Positions 17,335-24,514 of a stretch of 64,000 bases of DNA are shown piece by piece. Source of the stretch: Clostridiales bacterium (GTDB lineage Bacteria; Bacillota; Clostridia; Christensenellales; Borkfalkiaceae); NCBI GenBank assembly GCA_015055965.1, contig SVHG01000005.1, positions 30,910-94,909 of the forward strand. The letters are read 5' to 3'. Numbering within the stretch: the first letter of the stretch is position 1; the number at the start of each line of letters is the position of its first letter. The translations under genes were made by a program, and so were the position numbers. The notes below the pieces were generated by a model, which saw only the letters and a program-made list of their open reading frames with translations, was not told where the DNA came from and ran no database searches.

Positions 17335-19905
17335 ATGAAAGAGTACGAAAGATTCGAACGTATAGGCACTACCCCTCATAGAAGCTACTATATTCCTTTC
17401 GCTGAAAAAGACGTCATCAGAACCAAGCATGGTATTCAGGACCGCACGTCAAGCTCTCGTTTTATGTCGCTCGATGGTATATGGCAGATCAAAAAGCTTG
17501 ATCATATTGAGGACTTTGAGGTCAATGAAAAGCTTGAAGACAGAATTCCCGTTCCGGCGTGTGTTCAGATGCACGGATATGACCACATTCAGTACTTGAA
17601 TACGAGATATCCTTTCCCGGTTATGCTTCCGCACCTTCCTTATGAGAATCCGTGTTGGCATTATCGCCGTACCTTCAATCTGAAAAAGAAGCAAGGCGAG
17701 AAATATTACGTTAACTTTGAAGGTGTTGACTCCGCATTTTATCTCTACGTAAATGGACGGTTCAAGGGATATTCTCAGATCTCCCACGCAACCAGCGAGT
17801 TTGACGTGACCGAGCTTGCCCTAAACGGAGAGAACACCATCGACGTTCTGGTTCTCAAGTGGTGCATTTCCACCTATCTCGAATGTCAGGATAAGTTCCG
17901 CTTTTCGGGTATTTACAGAAACGTATATCTGCTCACCCGTCCCGAAAAGCATATATCCGATTATAAGATTGAAACGAAACTGTCGGGTAGCGACGGCATA
18001 CTCTCATTTACAAATGAGAGCAAAGTGGATATAAAGCTTGTTTTCGAAGATAACAGCGTCATCGTTCCTGCCGGTATGAAGGCTGAAATCGTTCATCCGA
18101 GAGCAAAGCATTGGACGGCTGAGAAGCCTAATCTTTATACGCTTGAAATCCATGCAAACGGTGAAAAGATTGAAGAAAGCATCGGATTCCGCGAAGTAAG
18201 CATCGATGGAAAGGTGTTCAAGATCAACGGCAATCCTGTGAAGCTCAAAGGCGTAAACAGACATGACTTTAATTGCGAGACCGCCGCGACCGTAAGCCTT
18301 GAGGATATGGCGAAGGACATCCACTTGATGAAGGAGCTGAACGTCAACGCAGTCAGAACCTCTCACTACCCCAACAGCCCCGAATTCTATCTGCTTTGTG
18401 ATAAATTCGGTATCTATGTTATGGACGAAGCAGACCTTGAAATGCATGGTGCTTGCACCCGTGACGGTCGCTATGATATCCCTCTGTGGAAGGAGTATGC
18501 AGAGAACAATTTCTTTGCTCCCGGCATTACCGACAGACATACGGCACTTGTTGAAAGAGATAAGAACCGTACCAGTGTTATCATTTGGTCGCTCGGAAAC
18601 GAAAGCTCCTTCGGAAAAGCATTCTTTAAGGGTGCGAATTACATCAAAAACCGTGATAAGACAAGACCTGTACACTACGAGGGCTTGCAGAACGCTGATC
18701 CTAAATACTACTATACCGAGCTTGTTGATATGGTAAGTATGATGTATCCCTCTTTTGACACCATACGCGAAAAGGTTCTTGACAATCCCCAAGAAAACCG
18801 TCCGTTCGTACTTTGCGAGTACACCCACGCGATGGGTAACTCCTGCGGTGATATCGCTGCATATTGGGATATGATTTATAACAATGAGCAGATGATGGGT
18901 GCATTCGTATGGGAATGGGCTGACCACGGTATCAAGACCGATGATGGATTCCTTTACGGCGGTGACTTTGAAGAACCCGAGCACGACGGCAACTTCTGTG
19001 CGGACGGTCTTCTGACTCCCGACAGAAAGCTAAAATCCAATGCGCTTGAAATGATGGCTGTTTACGGAGGTAAGACTACTTCCGAAATGTGTGAGGTAGA
19101 CGTCCCCAAGAGCTCTTATAAGTTCTCCTCCGCAATCGCAATTGAGGTCAACGAACACACGGGCGAGATTACCTCGATCAAGGCAGATGGAAATGAAATT
19201 CTCCGCACACCCATCCACTTCAACATTACCCGTTACACCGATAATGACCGTGACTTGATTCCTCATTGGATCGGTCGCTGCCATCTTTCCTCTTGCAAGC
19301 CCCACATTTTCTCTTGTGAGAAATCAAAGAATCATTATAAGTTTGAAGGTGTTCTTGCGGCAAACTGCTTGATGCCTGCTGTAAAATTCACCATCGAGTA
19401 TACTGTAATTGCTAATGAGCTGACCGTCAACGTTTCCTATAAGCTTGCCGATTACGTTCAGCGCTTCCCGAGATTCGGATTTGAGTTTGGCGTAGATAAA
19501 GGTCACTGCAACTTCTCTTACATTGGCTTTGGACCTATGGAAAGCTATGCGGATAAAAAGGCCGCTTGCGAGTATGGATACTACGTAAGCTCCGCAGAGG
19601 AAAACTACGATATGAAGTATATCCGTCCGCAAGAATCGGGTAGCCACTATGCTTGTAAGTATATGGCTGTCAAGGATCTGTTCAAGGTAACTGCCGATAA
19701 GCCCTTCTCCTGCTCGGTCAACCCGTATACTACCGAGCAACTCAGAGAAACACTTCACTCCTTTGAGCTTGAAGAAAACGATTTTGTCAACGTCTGTATT
19801 GACGTTGCAATGCGCGGCGTAGGCTCTCATTCCTGCGGTCCCGATCTTCCCGAGGAATTTGAAATTCCAAGAGAAGGAAACAACACCTTTAAGTTCACAT
19901 TTTAA
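17335..19905 (+). CDS. lacZ: GH2 beta-galactosidase
   Basis: 856 residues. The order is an N-terminal jelly-roll sugar-binding domain (about 45-200), an Ig-like domain, the TIM barrel (about 295-590) and a C-terminal domain like that of large beta-galactosidases ([14 protein letters not shown]). Predicted acid/base is E423 in WSLGNES; the nucleophile is E495 in [18 protein letters not shown] and RTSHYPNSP are conserved barrel motifs. It is shorter than E. coli LacZ (about 1020). It should hydrolyse imported galactosides in the cytoplasm, since no signal peptide is visible. AAGGAG precedes the ATG, and the gene is cotranscribed with the symporter. Confidence 0.9.
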   Translation: MKEYERFERIGTTPHRSYYIPFAEKDVIRTKHGIQDRTSSSRFMSLDGIWQIKKLDHIEDFEVNEKLEDRIPVPACVQMHGYDHIQYLNTRYPFPVMLPHLPYENPCWHYRRTFNLKKKQGEKYYVNFEGVDSAFYLYVNGRFKGYSQISHATSEFDVTELALNGENTIDVLVLKWCISTYLECQDKFRFSGIYRNVYLLTRPEKHISDYKIETKLSGSDGILSFTNESKVDIKLVFEDNSVIVPAGMKAEIVHPRAKHWTAEKPNLYTLEIHANGEKIEESIGFREVSIDGKVFKINGNPVKLKGVNRHDFNCETAATVSLEDMAKDIHLMKELNVNAVRTSHYPNSPEFYLLCDKFGIYVMDEADLEMHGACTRDGRYDIPLWKEYAENNFFAPGITDRHTALVERDKNRTSVIIWSLGNESSFGKAFFKGANYIKNRDKTRPVHYEGLQNADPKYYYTELVDMVSMMYPSFDTIREKVLDNPQENRPFVLCEYTHAMGNSCGDIAAYWDMIYNNEQMMGAFVWEWADHGIKTDDGFLYGGDFEEPEHDGNFCADGLLTPDRKLKSNALEMMAVYGGKTTSEMCEVDVPKSSYKFSSAIAIEVNEHTGEITSIKADGNEILRTPIHFNITRYTDNDRDLIPHWIGRCHLSSCKPHIFSCEKSKNHYKFEGVLAANCLMPAVKFTIEYTVIANELTVNVSYKLADYVQRFPRFGFEFGVDKGHCNFSYIGFGPMESYADKKAACEYGYYVSSAEENYDMKYIRPQESGSHYACKYMAVKDLFKVTADKPFSCSVNPYTTEQLRETLHSFELEENDFVNVCIDVAMRGVGSHSCGPDLPEEFEIPREGNNTFKFTF

Positions 19906-20003
19906 TTGAAACAACCTTCTGCGGTGTTGCGGACGGAAGAATATACGACTTTCGGAGGCATCTGCAAGGATGTCTCCTATTTTCTAAAAAAGGAGAAAAG
20001 ATA

Positions 20004-20387
20004 ATGAAAATTGCTTTAATTGCACACGACAAGAAAAAAGAAGAAATCATAGATCTCGCCAAGAAATATAAGGAAGTTCTTGCCGAGTATGAACTCTATG
20101 CTACAGGTACGACCGGCACACTTATCATGGGTGAAACCTCACTTCCGATACATAGAATGAAAAGCGGACCTCTCGGTGGGGATCAACAGATCGGCGCAAT
20201 GCTTGCAAACGGAGAGCTTGGGCTGATTATCTTCCTACGCGATCCTCTGACCGCACAGCCTCATGAGCCCGACGTTTCAGCCCTTCTTAGACTTTGCGAC
20301 GTTCAAAAGATACCGCTTGCAACTAACGCAAGCAGTGCAAAAATTATGCTTGAATCGTTAAAGAGCGGTACTTTTCCGACGAAGTAA
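20004..20387 (+). CDS. mgsA: methylglyoxal synthase
   Basis: 127 residues. Converts dihydroxyacetone phosphate to methylglyoxal and phosphate, a bypass that relieves sugar-phosphate stress. Family motifs are intact: TGTTGT, the active-site segment [10 protein letters not shown], and [15 protein letters not shown]. Somewhat shorter than E. coli MgsA (152). It lies 98 bases after the beta-galactosidase with AAAAAGGAG before the ATG and no separate promoter seen, so it is probably part of the sugar operon. It could act as a safety valve during rapid galactoside use (inference). Confidence 0.9.
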   Translation: MKIALIAHDKKKEEIIDLAKKYKEVLAEYELYATGTTGTLIMGETSLPIHRMKSGPLGGDQQIGAMLANGELGLIIFLRDPLTAQPHEPDVSALLRLCDVQKIPLATNASSAKIMLESLKSGTFPTK

Positions 20388-20439
20388 TGCTGATTAAGTG
20401 AGATCATTCTTTGCTAACTGTGTTTTATCTCCATAAAAA

Positions 20440-20489
20440 AGCCGCTATCAATGCGTAATTTGAACGCGCTGATAGCGGTTTTTATTTTT
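20440..20489 (+). terminator. terminator of the sugar operon
   Basis: Stem CCGCTATCA against TGATAGCGG, then TTTTTATTTTT; it lies about 50 bases after mgsA. Confidence 0.8.
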
Positions 20490-20633
20490 CCGCGACAATA
20501 AAGCAGTTAACAATTTCATGATATAATGATGGCTCGTCTTTTGACAAAATCTTTATATAGTAAATACCTGCAAGGCTGCTGCTAAAGCCTTTTTTATTAT
20601 CCACCGGCATAGCCGGCGGTTTTGTTTGTATAT

Positions 20634-20664
20634 AAAAAAATCGACAAGTAAAAAACTTGTCGAA
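20634..20664 (-). terminator. terminator of tRNA-Gln
   Basis: Reverse strand TCGACAAG, loop TTTTTTA, CTTGTCGA, then TTTTTTT, immediately after the tRNA. Confidence 0.8.
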
Positions 20665-20669
20665 TTTTT

Positions 20670-20744
20670 TGGCTGGGGTGGAGAGATTCGAACTCCCGGA
20701 TGACGGAGTCAGAGTCCGTAGCCTTACCGCTTGGCGACACCCCA
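20670..20744 (-). tRNA. tRNA-Gln (CTG)
   Basis: 75 bases on the reverse strand. The acceptor arm TGGGGTG pairs with CACCCCA, followed by discriminator G and an encoded CCA. The anticodon loop is CTCTGAC (anticodon CTG) in an ACGGA/TCCGT stem. The T arm carries GTTCGAATC. U1-A72 is typical of glutamine tRNAs. Confidence 0.95.
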
Positions 20745-20764
20745 ATATTTATTTTGCGTAAGTT

Positions 20765-20793
20765 ATTTTAGCAAATTTTTTGCGTTTAATCAA
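20765..20793 (-). promoter_or_regulatory. promoter of tRNA-Gln
   Basis: Reverse strand TTGATT (20788-20793), 17-base spacer, TAAAAT (20765-20770), ending about 20 bases before the tRNA. Confidence 0.7.
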
Positions 20794-20817
20794 CTGTTTT
20801 GCCTAACCTTTGCAAAA

Positions 20818-21411
20818 TTACAGGTATTTTTTTATCTCTTCATCAACCGTTTCGTACCGTTCGCGCGCCTCTTTTACGCAAAGGTAAGTTTCGGCAATAT
20901 CAAAGCGCGCATCGTGGCTTGCCCCACTATCTTTAAAGAGCTTAACTGCAAAGCGAGTTGCATCATAGGGAAAAATATCAAAAAACTCAGCAAGCTCGCA
21001 AAGCTTTGGGTATTTATACCCCTTACCGTTCGCCTTTGAAATTTTTACAAGTGGTGTAAAGTAACGCATGGTATCTAACTTTTCTTTAAACCTAAAGGTC
21101 TTGTAGCAGTTGGCAAATTCCGCCGTCATAAAATTAAAATCAAAGGGAAAATTGTGCGCAACTAAAAGGTCGGCTTTTTCAAAGTCGCTTTCTATTTCGT
21201 CGGCGTAATCGTAAAAGGTTTTTCCGCCGGAAAGTCTATATAGCTTTTCTACCGTTATGCCGTGCACCGCGGTTGAAGCATGCGATATGTAAGAATTGTA
21301 AAAATAAAAATTCTTGCCAACTATGCCCTCTTCACTTTCTATAATGTAAGAAAGCTGAATTATTCCACCGGGGGAAAGCCCCGTTGTTTCCGTATCGAAG
21401 TAAATTATCAT
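20818..21411 (-). CDS. DEDDh 3'-5' exonuclease (DnaQ/RNase T-like)
   Basis: 197 residues, a single exonuclease domain. Exo I is FDTETTG (D6, E8), Exo II is AHNFPFDFNFM, and Exo III is SHDARFDIAETY with the HxxxxD signature. These supply the two-metal catalytic residues of the DnaQ fold. It stands alone with its own promoter, so it may be a stand-alone proofreading or RNA/DNA trimming enzyme rather than a polymerase subunit gene. The ribosome-site region just before the ATG lies within a copy of the GCGCGATTAAC-type repeat. Confidence 0.88.
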   Translation of the reverse strand: MIIYFDTETTGLSPGGIIQLSYIIESEEGIVGKNFYFYNSYISHASTAVHGITVEKLYRLSGGKTFYDYADEIESDFEKADLLVAHNFPFDFNFMTAEFANCYKTFRFKEKLDTMRYFTPLVKISKANGKGYKYPKLCELAEFFDIFPYDATRFAVKLFKDSGASHDARFDIAETYLCVKEARERYETVDEEIKKYL

Positions 21412-21417
21412 AAAAAA

Positions 21418-21440
21418 CCCGTTTAACCGCCTTATAGGCT
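21418..21440 (-). repeat. GCGCGATTAAC-family element in a 5' leader
   Basis: Reverse strand AGCCTATAAGGCGGTTAAACGGG, between the exonuclease promoter and its ATG. The G-rich end lies where a ribosome site is expected. Confidence 0.55.
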
Positions 21441-21457
21441 AACTTTTTGTTTGTTAT

Positions 21458-21486
21458 ATTTTAACATAGGCGTACTATTTTGTCAA
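21458..21486 (-). promoter_or_regulatory. promoter of the exonuclease gene
   Basis: Reverse strand TTGACA (21481-21486), 17-base spacer, TAAAAT (21458-21463). Confidence 0.75.
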
Positions 21487-21521
21487 GTTTTTTAATTAGT
21501 TTACTTTAACCCTTTATTTCT

Positions 21522-21551
21522 TTGACAAAGCAGTAAACTTTATGGTAGAAT
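21522..21551 (+). promoter_or_regulatory. promoter of the DUF3221 lipoprotein gene
   Basis: TTGACA (21522-21527), 18-base spacer, TAGAAT (21546-21551), 34 bases before the ATG. Confidence 0.7.
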
Positions 21552-21585
21552 ATTTTTATAAAATACGTTCATACTACGGTGAAAT

Positions 21586-21921
21586 ATGAGTAAAAGGATT
21601 ATAAGTCTTTTTCTTTTAGCGCTTGCGCCATTTTTGTTTTGCGCAGGTTGCAATAATGAAGAAGAGCAACCTCAATTTAAAATGAAGGCAAAAATTCTTG
21701 CCGTTAACAGTCATATAGAAGTGGAAATTCTTGAAGACGAATATAACAGCGGTCTGCTTTGGGTTAACTATTCTAAGGAAACCAGAATTGTTAATAGCAA
21801 AGGTAAAAGCATCTCTCTTGACTTACTTAAGGAAGGAGATGAAATAGAAATAGTTTATAGCGGTCAGGTTATGATGAGCTATCCCGGTCAAATTTACGCT
21901 CAAAAGATTACCCTTTTATAA
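21586..21921 (+). CDS. small lipoprotein, DUF3221-like
   Basis: 111 residues: lipoprotein signal ending FCAGC (Cys22), then a small beta-rich domain. The C-terminal phrase KEGDEIEIVYSGQVMMSYPG resembles the DUF3221 (YobA-like) domain, with a probable OB-like fold of unknown function. It is followed within a few bases by a decayed XRE gene on the same strand. Confidence 0.65.
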   Translation: MSKRIISLFLLALAPFLFCAGCNNEEEQPQFKMKAKILAVNSHIEVEILEDEYNSGLLWVNYSKETRIVNSKGKSISLDLLKEGDEIEIVYSGQVMMSYPGQIYAQKITLL

Positions 21922-21924
21922 ATG

Positions 21925-22129
21925 AATTTATATAAGCATATTCAAAGATAGGTTAAAAGAACTAAGGCTAGAAAAAGGTATATCGCAAAATGATTTAGGA
22001 AAGATTTTAAACCTTTCTAAAATGGCAATTTCTCATTGGTAAAATGGGCGGGCCCTATATTACTCAGCTAATAATTTTAGCTAATTATTTGAGGTTAGCG
22101 TGGATTATTTGATTGCGAAAAAGATATAG
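21925..22129 (+). pseudogene. decayed XRE-type HTH regulator
   Basis: In one frame the DNA reads FKDRLKELRLEKGISQND, then LGKILNLSKMAISHW, and then hits TAA where a Glu codon of the usual HWENG motif would be. After NGRAL the frame shifts (ITQLIILANY is in another frame) and returns as FEVSVDYLIAKKI before the stop. No start codon remains. The stop, the frameshift and the lost start together make this a dead HTH_3 gene. Confidence 0.8.
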
Positions 22130-22144
22130 TATAATTTAAAATCA

Positions 22145-22185
22145 AAAAGCAAGTGTATTCTTTATAAATACGCTTGCTTTTTTTG
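22145..22185 (+). terminator. rho-independent terminator
   Basis: Stem AAGCAAGTGTATT against AATACGCTTGCTT (one wobble), then a T-run. It ends the lipoprotein/XRE-remnant transcript against convergent dapL. Confidence 0.8.
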
Positions 22186-22200
22186 TAACTTGTGCTTTTT

Positions 22201-23403
22201 TTAGGTTGGCTTTTCTTTGGTTTTTGGTTGTTTTTTGTGCGTTAATCGACTTATAGCCCTACTTTTTTCTTCTGCGTTAAAAAAACGCGTAATTTGTTTT
22301 GCGCCGTTTATGGCGTTTTCTCTTGTGCATAAGCAAGAAACTCTAACACAATTTTCCGCCCTAAAGGCTTCGCCCGGGGTAACCACTACGCCGGCGCTAT
22401 AAAGCAATTCGTTAAAAAACTCTTCCCCATTTTTATTAACGTTAACAACCAAATAAGGCGCGTTTATTCCGCCGTATACCGTTAGTCCCTTTTCTTCAAA
22501 GGGCTTTTTTAATATTTGCGCGTTCTTGCGGTAATAATCCACCCTACGCCTTTGTTGAGTAACGCATTCCTTTGAATATGCTAAAAGCGCAACTCTTTGC
22601 ATTATAACGTTTACGCCGTTACTTCGCAAGCTAACGTACCTTTTATAAGCCGAGTAAATGGGATTACTTCTTTTAATAACCGTATAACCTAGTCTAAGCC
22701 CTGTAAAGCATAGGTTTTTTGAATAAGAGCGCACCTCTATTACGTTAGAAGAATTTTCAAAGGCGTAAGGGGGAATATAGCTTGAAGTAAAGTCTGCATA
22801 CGCGCCGTCTATTACCGCTAAATAATTATTTTGGGCGCTGTGGGAGCAAAGCTCTTGCGTTTGTTTTACGCTTAAAGTATGCCCCATTGGGTTATTTGGC
22901 GAGCAAAAGAAGGCTACGTCTACACTTTTTTGTGGCAAGGGAAAGCTATTTTTACTATCGCTTTTATAAAAATCAATCTCTACCCCGTGTAAAGAGCAAA
23001 GCTCTTCGTATAGCGGATAAGTTGGCGTAATTATTGCCCCGCGCTTAAAATCGCACAATTCAAACAGCTCCCCAATAGCGGGCTTTGCACCGTTCGTTAT
23101 AAAAATTTCATCTTCAAAAACCTCTGCGCCCAAGCGATTGTAATACTCGCTAATTTCTTGCCGTAGCTCTAAAATACCTTCTTCTAAGGGATAACCGCAA
23201 AAGCCTTCCGGCTGAATAAAAAATTTTGACTGCTTAATTATTTCTTCACTAATAATTTCCGGCGGGGGGAACTTTACGTCACCCACACCAAGATCAACCA
23301 CTTCGCAATCGAAATTTTTACTTTTAAAATTTTTAACCGCGTTACTAACCCTTGTGAATACGTAATCCCCCTTGGCAAAATTATACCCCGATCTTACTTT
23401 CAT
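22201..23403 (-). CDS. dapL: LL-diaminopimelate aminotransferase-like PLP enzyme
   Basis: 400 residues, class I/II aminotransferase fold. Motifs include the N-terminal DLGVGDVKFPPPE, ITNGAKPAIGELF, SPNNPMG and SYSKNLCFTGLRLGY, with K229 as the predicted PLP lysine; NAPYLVVN and an Arg in CVRVSCL follow. The pairing with dapF supports a DapL role, making LL-diaminopimelate from tetrahydrodipicolinate for lysine and peptidoglycan. The start overlaps the dapF stop (ATGA). The last residues (SRAISRLTHKKQ, then KTKEKPT) are a basic extension encoded by a copy of an intergenic repeat. The sequence is divergent, so another aminotransferase role is possible. Confidence 0.75.
   Translation of the reverse strand: MKVRSGYNFAKGDYVFTRVSNAVKNFKSKNFDCEVVDLGVGDVKFPPPEIISEEIIKQSKFFIQPEGFCGYPLEEGILELRQEISEYYNRLGAEVFEDEIFITNGAKPAIGELFELCDFKRGAIITPTYPLYEELCSLHGVEIDFYKSDSKNSFPLPQKSVDVAFFCSPNNPMGHTLSVKQTQELCSHSAQNNYLAVIDGAYADFTSSYIPPYAFENSSNVIEVRSYSKNLCFTGLRLGYTVIKRSNPIYSAYKRYVSLRSNGVNVIMQRVALLAYSKECVTQQRRRVDYYRKNAQILKKPFEEKGLTVYGGINAPYLVVNVNKNGEEFFNELLYSAGVVVTPGEAFRAENCVRVSCLCTRENAINGAKQITRFFNAEEKSRAISRLTHKKQPKTKEKPT
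22238..22258 (-). repeat. GCGCGATTAAC-family element inside dapL 3' codons
   Basis: Reverse strand GGCTATAAGTCGATTAACGCA, encoding AISRLTH of the DapL tail; elsewhere in the window this element is mostly intergenic. Confidence 0.55.
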
Positions 23404-24194
23404 AGCTCACCCCACCTGCCGGAAAATAGAAAACGCGGATAAGAATAAAGAAAAATACTTTTATTCTTCATTTGCGCTACTATTTTACCGCCTTCGAATT
23501 CAAGTATATAGTTTTCCCCACAAGCGCCCATTTTATTCAACACAGCAAAAACTGCGCCCGCTCCACTTGAACAGCACAGCGTTTTACCGCTACCCCGCTC
23601 GTAAACGATAACCCTTGCATACCCCTTTCTTCTTTCCACGAATTCCACGTTAACGCCATCTAAAAACAAACCACTTTGGCCTATTGCTTGCACTATTTTT
23701 TCACGCATTACGGTTGAATAAAGTCCTTTAATAACAAGATGTAAATTGCCAACGTTAACGAGCGTTGCGCGCACCCTTAAGCTTTTATTAGCGCAACGTA
23801 AAAATAACAGCTTATTAAAGATTTTTTGGTTGCCATTTTGCTCTTGAAAGTGCGGTTTACCGACTTCTACGCCCACTTTTACCCTTTTCCCGCGCGGAAA
23901 GACGTTTACCCTTTTAACCCCTGAATCGGTTAAAATATCAAAGCTTTTACCCCCTTGGGTTTTGTATAAATAAAGCCCCAAGCAAAGCGTAACGCTACCG
24001 CAAAAGGTCGCCCGTGAGCCATCATTGTTATAGATTTCATACCCAAAGCTATCCTTCTTTTTATAAAGGTAAACAACCCCGTCGCCCCCAACGCCAAAGT
24101 TTCTGTTACAAAGCCTAATCACCTCTTCTTGCGTGGGGCGGTTAAACACGAAGATATAATCGTTCCCACAGTTTTCCATTTTAAAAAAGCGCAT
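23400..24194 (-). CDS. dapF: diaminopimelate epimerase-like protein, divergent
   Basis: 264 residues. Converts LL- to meso-diaminopimelate in the family. Recognisable motifs: KMENCGNDYIFV near the start, GVGGDGV, NNDGSRATFCGS with C65, and YERGSGKTLCCSSGAGAV with C208. The two cysteines match the catalytic thiol pair. Departures from the usual motifs are CGS for CGN, ERGSGKT for ERGxGET, and CSSGA for CGTGA. It is followed by dapL with a four-base overlap. A hairpin or operator lies directly before its ATG. Probably a working but fast-evolving DapF; a related racemase role cannot be excluded. Confidence 0.78.
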   Translation of the reverse strand: MRFFKMENCGNDYIFVFNRPTQEEVIRLCNRNFGVGGDGVVYLYKKKDSFGYEIYNNDGSRATFCGSVTLCLGLYLYKTQGGKSFDILTDSGVKRVNVFPRGKRVKVGVEVGKPHFQEQNGNQKIFNKLLFLRCANKSLRVRATLVNVGNLHLVIKGLYSTVMREKIVQAIGQSGLFLDGVNVEFVERRKGYARVIVYERGSGKTLCCSSGAGAVFAVLNKMGACGENYILEFEGGKIVAQMKNKSIFLYSYPRFLFSGRWGEL

Positions 24195-24229
24195 AAAAAA
24201 TACCCGTTCACACCATTATATGAACGGGC
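24195..24229 (-). promoter_or_regulatory. hairpin/operator before dapF
   Basis: Inverted repeat CCCGTTCA...TGAACGGG (10-base loop containing TATAAT) ends eight bases before the ATG and is followed by TATTTTTT. As RNA it would look like a terminator hairpin touching the start codon; as DNA it would be an operator around a -10 box. No convincing -35 is present, so I cannot decide. Confidence 0.5.
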
Positions 24230-24293
24230 AATTTTTATTGTGTTAATATTTTACTTTGTGCCTTTTATTACGTTAACACTCAGCTTACATTAT

Positions 24294-24384
24294 GAGATTC
24301 TATTGTTTGCTAGCGCAAACTGCCAGAATGACGATAAAAATACTCATGCTTGTTATTCTGGAGCCGTTAGGCGATAGGATCTCT
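24294..24384. repeat. AGATTCTATCG/CCAGAATGACA repeat pair
   Basis: Two facing units: AGATTCTAT with inner palindrome TTTGCTAGCGCAAA and CCAGAATGAC, then TTATTCTGGAG with inner arms and CGATAGGATCT. Part of the 320-base gap before the Cys-repeat gene. Confidence 0.7.
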
Positions 24385-24391
24385 TTCGCGC

Positions 24392-24514
24392 CATGATTTG
24401 AATTGCAATGCACTTTATGTGCAATTCATGCCAAAAGGCAATTCATGAAGATAAATCTTCAATTCACGCAACCCTAAAGTTGCAATTCATTGCAAAGCAC
24501 CGCTTTGCATATAA
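24392..24514. repeat. mini-hairpin array 2
   Basis: Five hairpins in a row: GCACTTTATGTGC, GCCAAAAGGC, GAAGATAAATCTTC, GCAACCCTAAAGTTGC, GCAAAGCACCGCTTTGC. They are joined by AATTCATG/AATTCAC-type spacers and run up to the stop codon of the next gene. It is a sibling of the array at 33339. Confidence 0.8.
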
